DNA from: Bacillota bacterium
Lineage (GTDB): Bacteria > Bacillota > Clostridia > Clostridiales > Clostridiaceae
Length of the DNA stretch: 41,350 nucleotides
Direction of reading: 5' to 3'
Assembly (NCBI GenBank): GCA_023451395.1
Contig: JAEXZL010000128.1
Coordinates: 1-41,350, forward strand
Both the position numbers and the translations under genes were made by a program. The notes beneath the pieces were generated by a model. The model searched no databases. It was not told the origin of the DNA and saw only the letters and a list, made by a program, of their open reading frames with translations. Position 1 is the first letter of the stretch. Each line of letters begins with the position of its first letter. Of the stretch, positions 40,374 to 41,350 are shown piece by piece.

Positions 40374-41350
40374 TTAGTCACCAACTTCATGATCCAGAAT
40401 AAGCTCAACAGTAGTTCCGCTAGAAACAAATTCATTTGGCTTTATACTTTGATCCGATACCATGCCATCGCCGCTAAAGACAGCCTGTAAATTCAGCTTA
40501 CCTAATAGGTCTATTGCTCCCTGCTTGCTGTAACCTCTTAAATCAGGAACAACTACATCTTTATTATAGTTTGTGTCATTTCCTAAGTAAAGATTTATTT
40601 TAGTACCTTCTTTAACAGAGTAACCTGGCTTAGGACTCATATCACTTATTACATTACCAGTTCCCTGTAAATTAATATCTAACCCTTCCTTTTTCAGTCT
40701 CTGACTTGCATCCGCAGCAGTTAGTCCTCTCACCTCAGGAATAACAACATCCTTTAATAGACTTCTAGCTGTATCCTCTGCATTGCTTTCAGACTTGATA
40801 GAAAGATAATTAAAAATGTCATTAAATACCTGCTTTGCTACTGGAGCTGCAACTTGTCCAGCATAATATTGACCAGCACTTGGTTCATCAACTGTAACCA
40901 TTAACGTTATCTGAGGATTATCTGAGGGAGCCATACCTACAAAAGATGAAATGTATTTCCCACTAGCATATACTCCATTTATAACCTTCTGAGCTGTTCC
41001 AGTCTTACCTGCTATATGATAACCTTCAATGTATGTGTTTTTAGCAGAACCTTCTGTTACAACTCTTTCTAGATAACTTCTTAAAAGTGCAGTTTTATTA
41101 CTATCTACTAATGTCTTTTTATTCTCGTCCTCATAAACACTATCAACTATCCTAGTACCATTTTCATCAGTGTGCACCACTTCTTTTAAAAGGTGCGGGG
41201 TCATATAGGTTCCACCATTTGCTATAGTGTTAAAAGCAGCCATAAATTGCATAGTATTTACAGTATTTGTTTGTCCAAAGGCAATTGTAGCCAAATCTGT
41301 TTCCGTCATAGTTTTTAATGGTTTAATTATTCCAGAAGCTTCTCCAGGAA
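40374..41350 (-). CDS. spoVD: PASTA-domain class B penicillin-binding protein (SpoVD/PBP2 type), C-terminal part
   Basis: The frame stays open to the window edge, giving about 325 residues of the C-terminal half. The transpeptidase part contains PGEASGII, FMAAFNTIANGGTYMTPHLL and the KTG box IAGKTGTAQKV; the SXXK and SXN motifs are outside the window. Two PASTA domains follow (about residues 205-260 and 265-320 of the visible part; VVIPEVRGL and VVVPDLRGYS). In Bacillus, SpoVD has one PASTA domain and the vegetative PBP2B has two, so the name spoVD is provisional. The following murF-mraY-SEDS order supports a division or cortex synthase. Confidence 0.88.
   Translation of the reverse strand, partial: PGEASGIIKPLKTMTETDLATIAFGQTNTVNTMQFMAAFNTIANGGTYMTPHLLKEVVHTDENGTRIVDSVYEDENKKTLVDSNKTALLRSYLERVVTEGSAKNTYIEGYHIAGKTGTAQKVINGVYASGKYISSFVGMAPSDNPQITLMVTVDEPSAGQYYAGQVAAPVAKQVFNDIFNYLSIKSESNAEDTARSLLKDVVIPEVRGLTAADASQRLKKEGLDINLQGTGNVISDMSPKPGYSVKEGTKINLYLGNDTNYNKDVVVPDLRGYSKQGAIDLLGKLNLQAVFSGDGMVSDQSIKPNEFVSSGTTVELILDHEVGD

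Overview
The window is a low-G+C, endospore-forming Firmicute chromosome segment, almost certainly a Clostridium sensu stricto or close relative. The evidence is the AT-rich codon use, strong AGGAGG ribosome sites, a complete spoIIIAA-AH operon, spo0A, spoIVB, spoIIM, YteA and a CD1247-type protein. Gene order resembles the conserved clostridial spo0A and cell-wall regions. All genes run on the minus strand except rqcH, so transcription order is from high to low coordinates. No rRNA, tRNA, CRISPR array, prophage or insertion sequence was seen. No gene-free stretch exceeds 300 bases; the longest are 25411-25702 and 1064-1333.

Layout in transcription order. (1) 41350-36719: end of a PASTA-containing class B penicillin-binding protein (SpoVD/PBP2 type), murF, mraY and an FtsW/SpoVE glycosyltransferase, a shortened division/cell-wall cluster lacking murD, murG and murB. 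(2) 36492-33900: ftsQ/divIB, then two DUF881 genes flanking sbp. (3) 33784-30993: ylmE, sepF, ylmG, ylmH, divIVA, the division-accessory operon; ylmG has no ATG, GTG or TTG start. (4) 30859-27424: aroF-type DAHP synthase, yteA, lspA, an RluA-family pseudouridine synthase and pyrR. (5) rqcH on the plus strand, convergent with pyrR through a shared terminator. (6) 25410-19654: a type IV pilus or type II secretion-like operon with the assembly ATPase, the inner-membrane platform, four prepilin-like proteins and three small proteins whose order and shape suggest divergent PilM, PilN and PilO. (7) efp and a CD1247-like zinc-ribbon protein. (8) 18330-13416: spoIIIAA to spoIIIAH, the mother-cell channel complex. 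(9) 13339-3560: Asp23-family gene, nusB, folD, xseA, xseB, ispA, dxs, tlyA, nadK, argR, recN, a tightly packed housekeeping operon. (10) 3395-1: spoIVB, spo0A, spoIIM and the 5' part of xerD.

Together the genes cover peptidoglycan lipid-II synthesis and septation, isoprenoid precursor supply (dxs, ispA), DNA repair, and the regulatory and engulfment stages of sporulation. Eleven hairpin terminators divide the window into operons; several contain the stop codon of the gene they end. Candidate promoters include a SigmaH/0A-box arrangement for spo0A, a SigmaE-like site for spoIIM, and SigmaA sites for the Asp23 gene and aroF.

Most of the window is conserved core. The items most worth a second look are the pilus-like cluster without a major pilin or peptidase, four evenly spaced TGTAyA repeats before rqcH, the non-canonical ylmG start, and a hairpin between the Shine-Dalgarno sequence and the start codon of mraY. 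I found no clearly new system.
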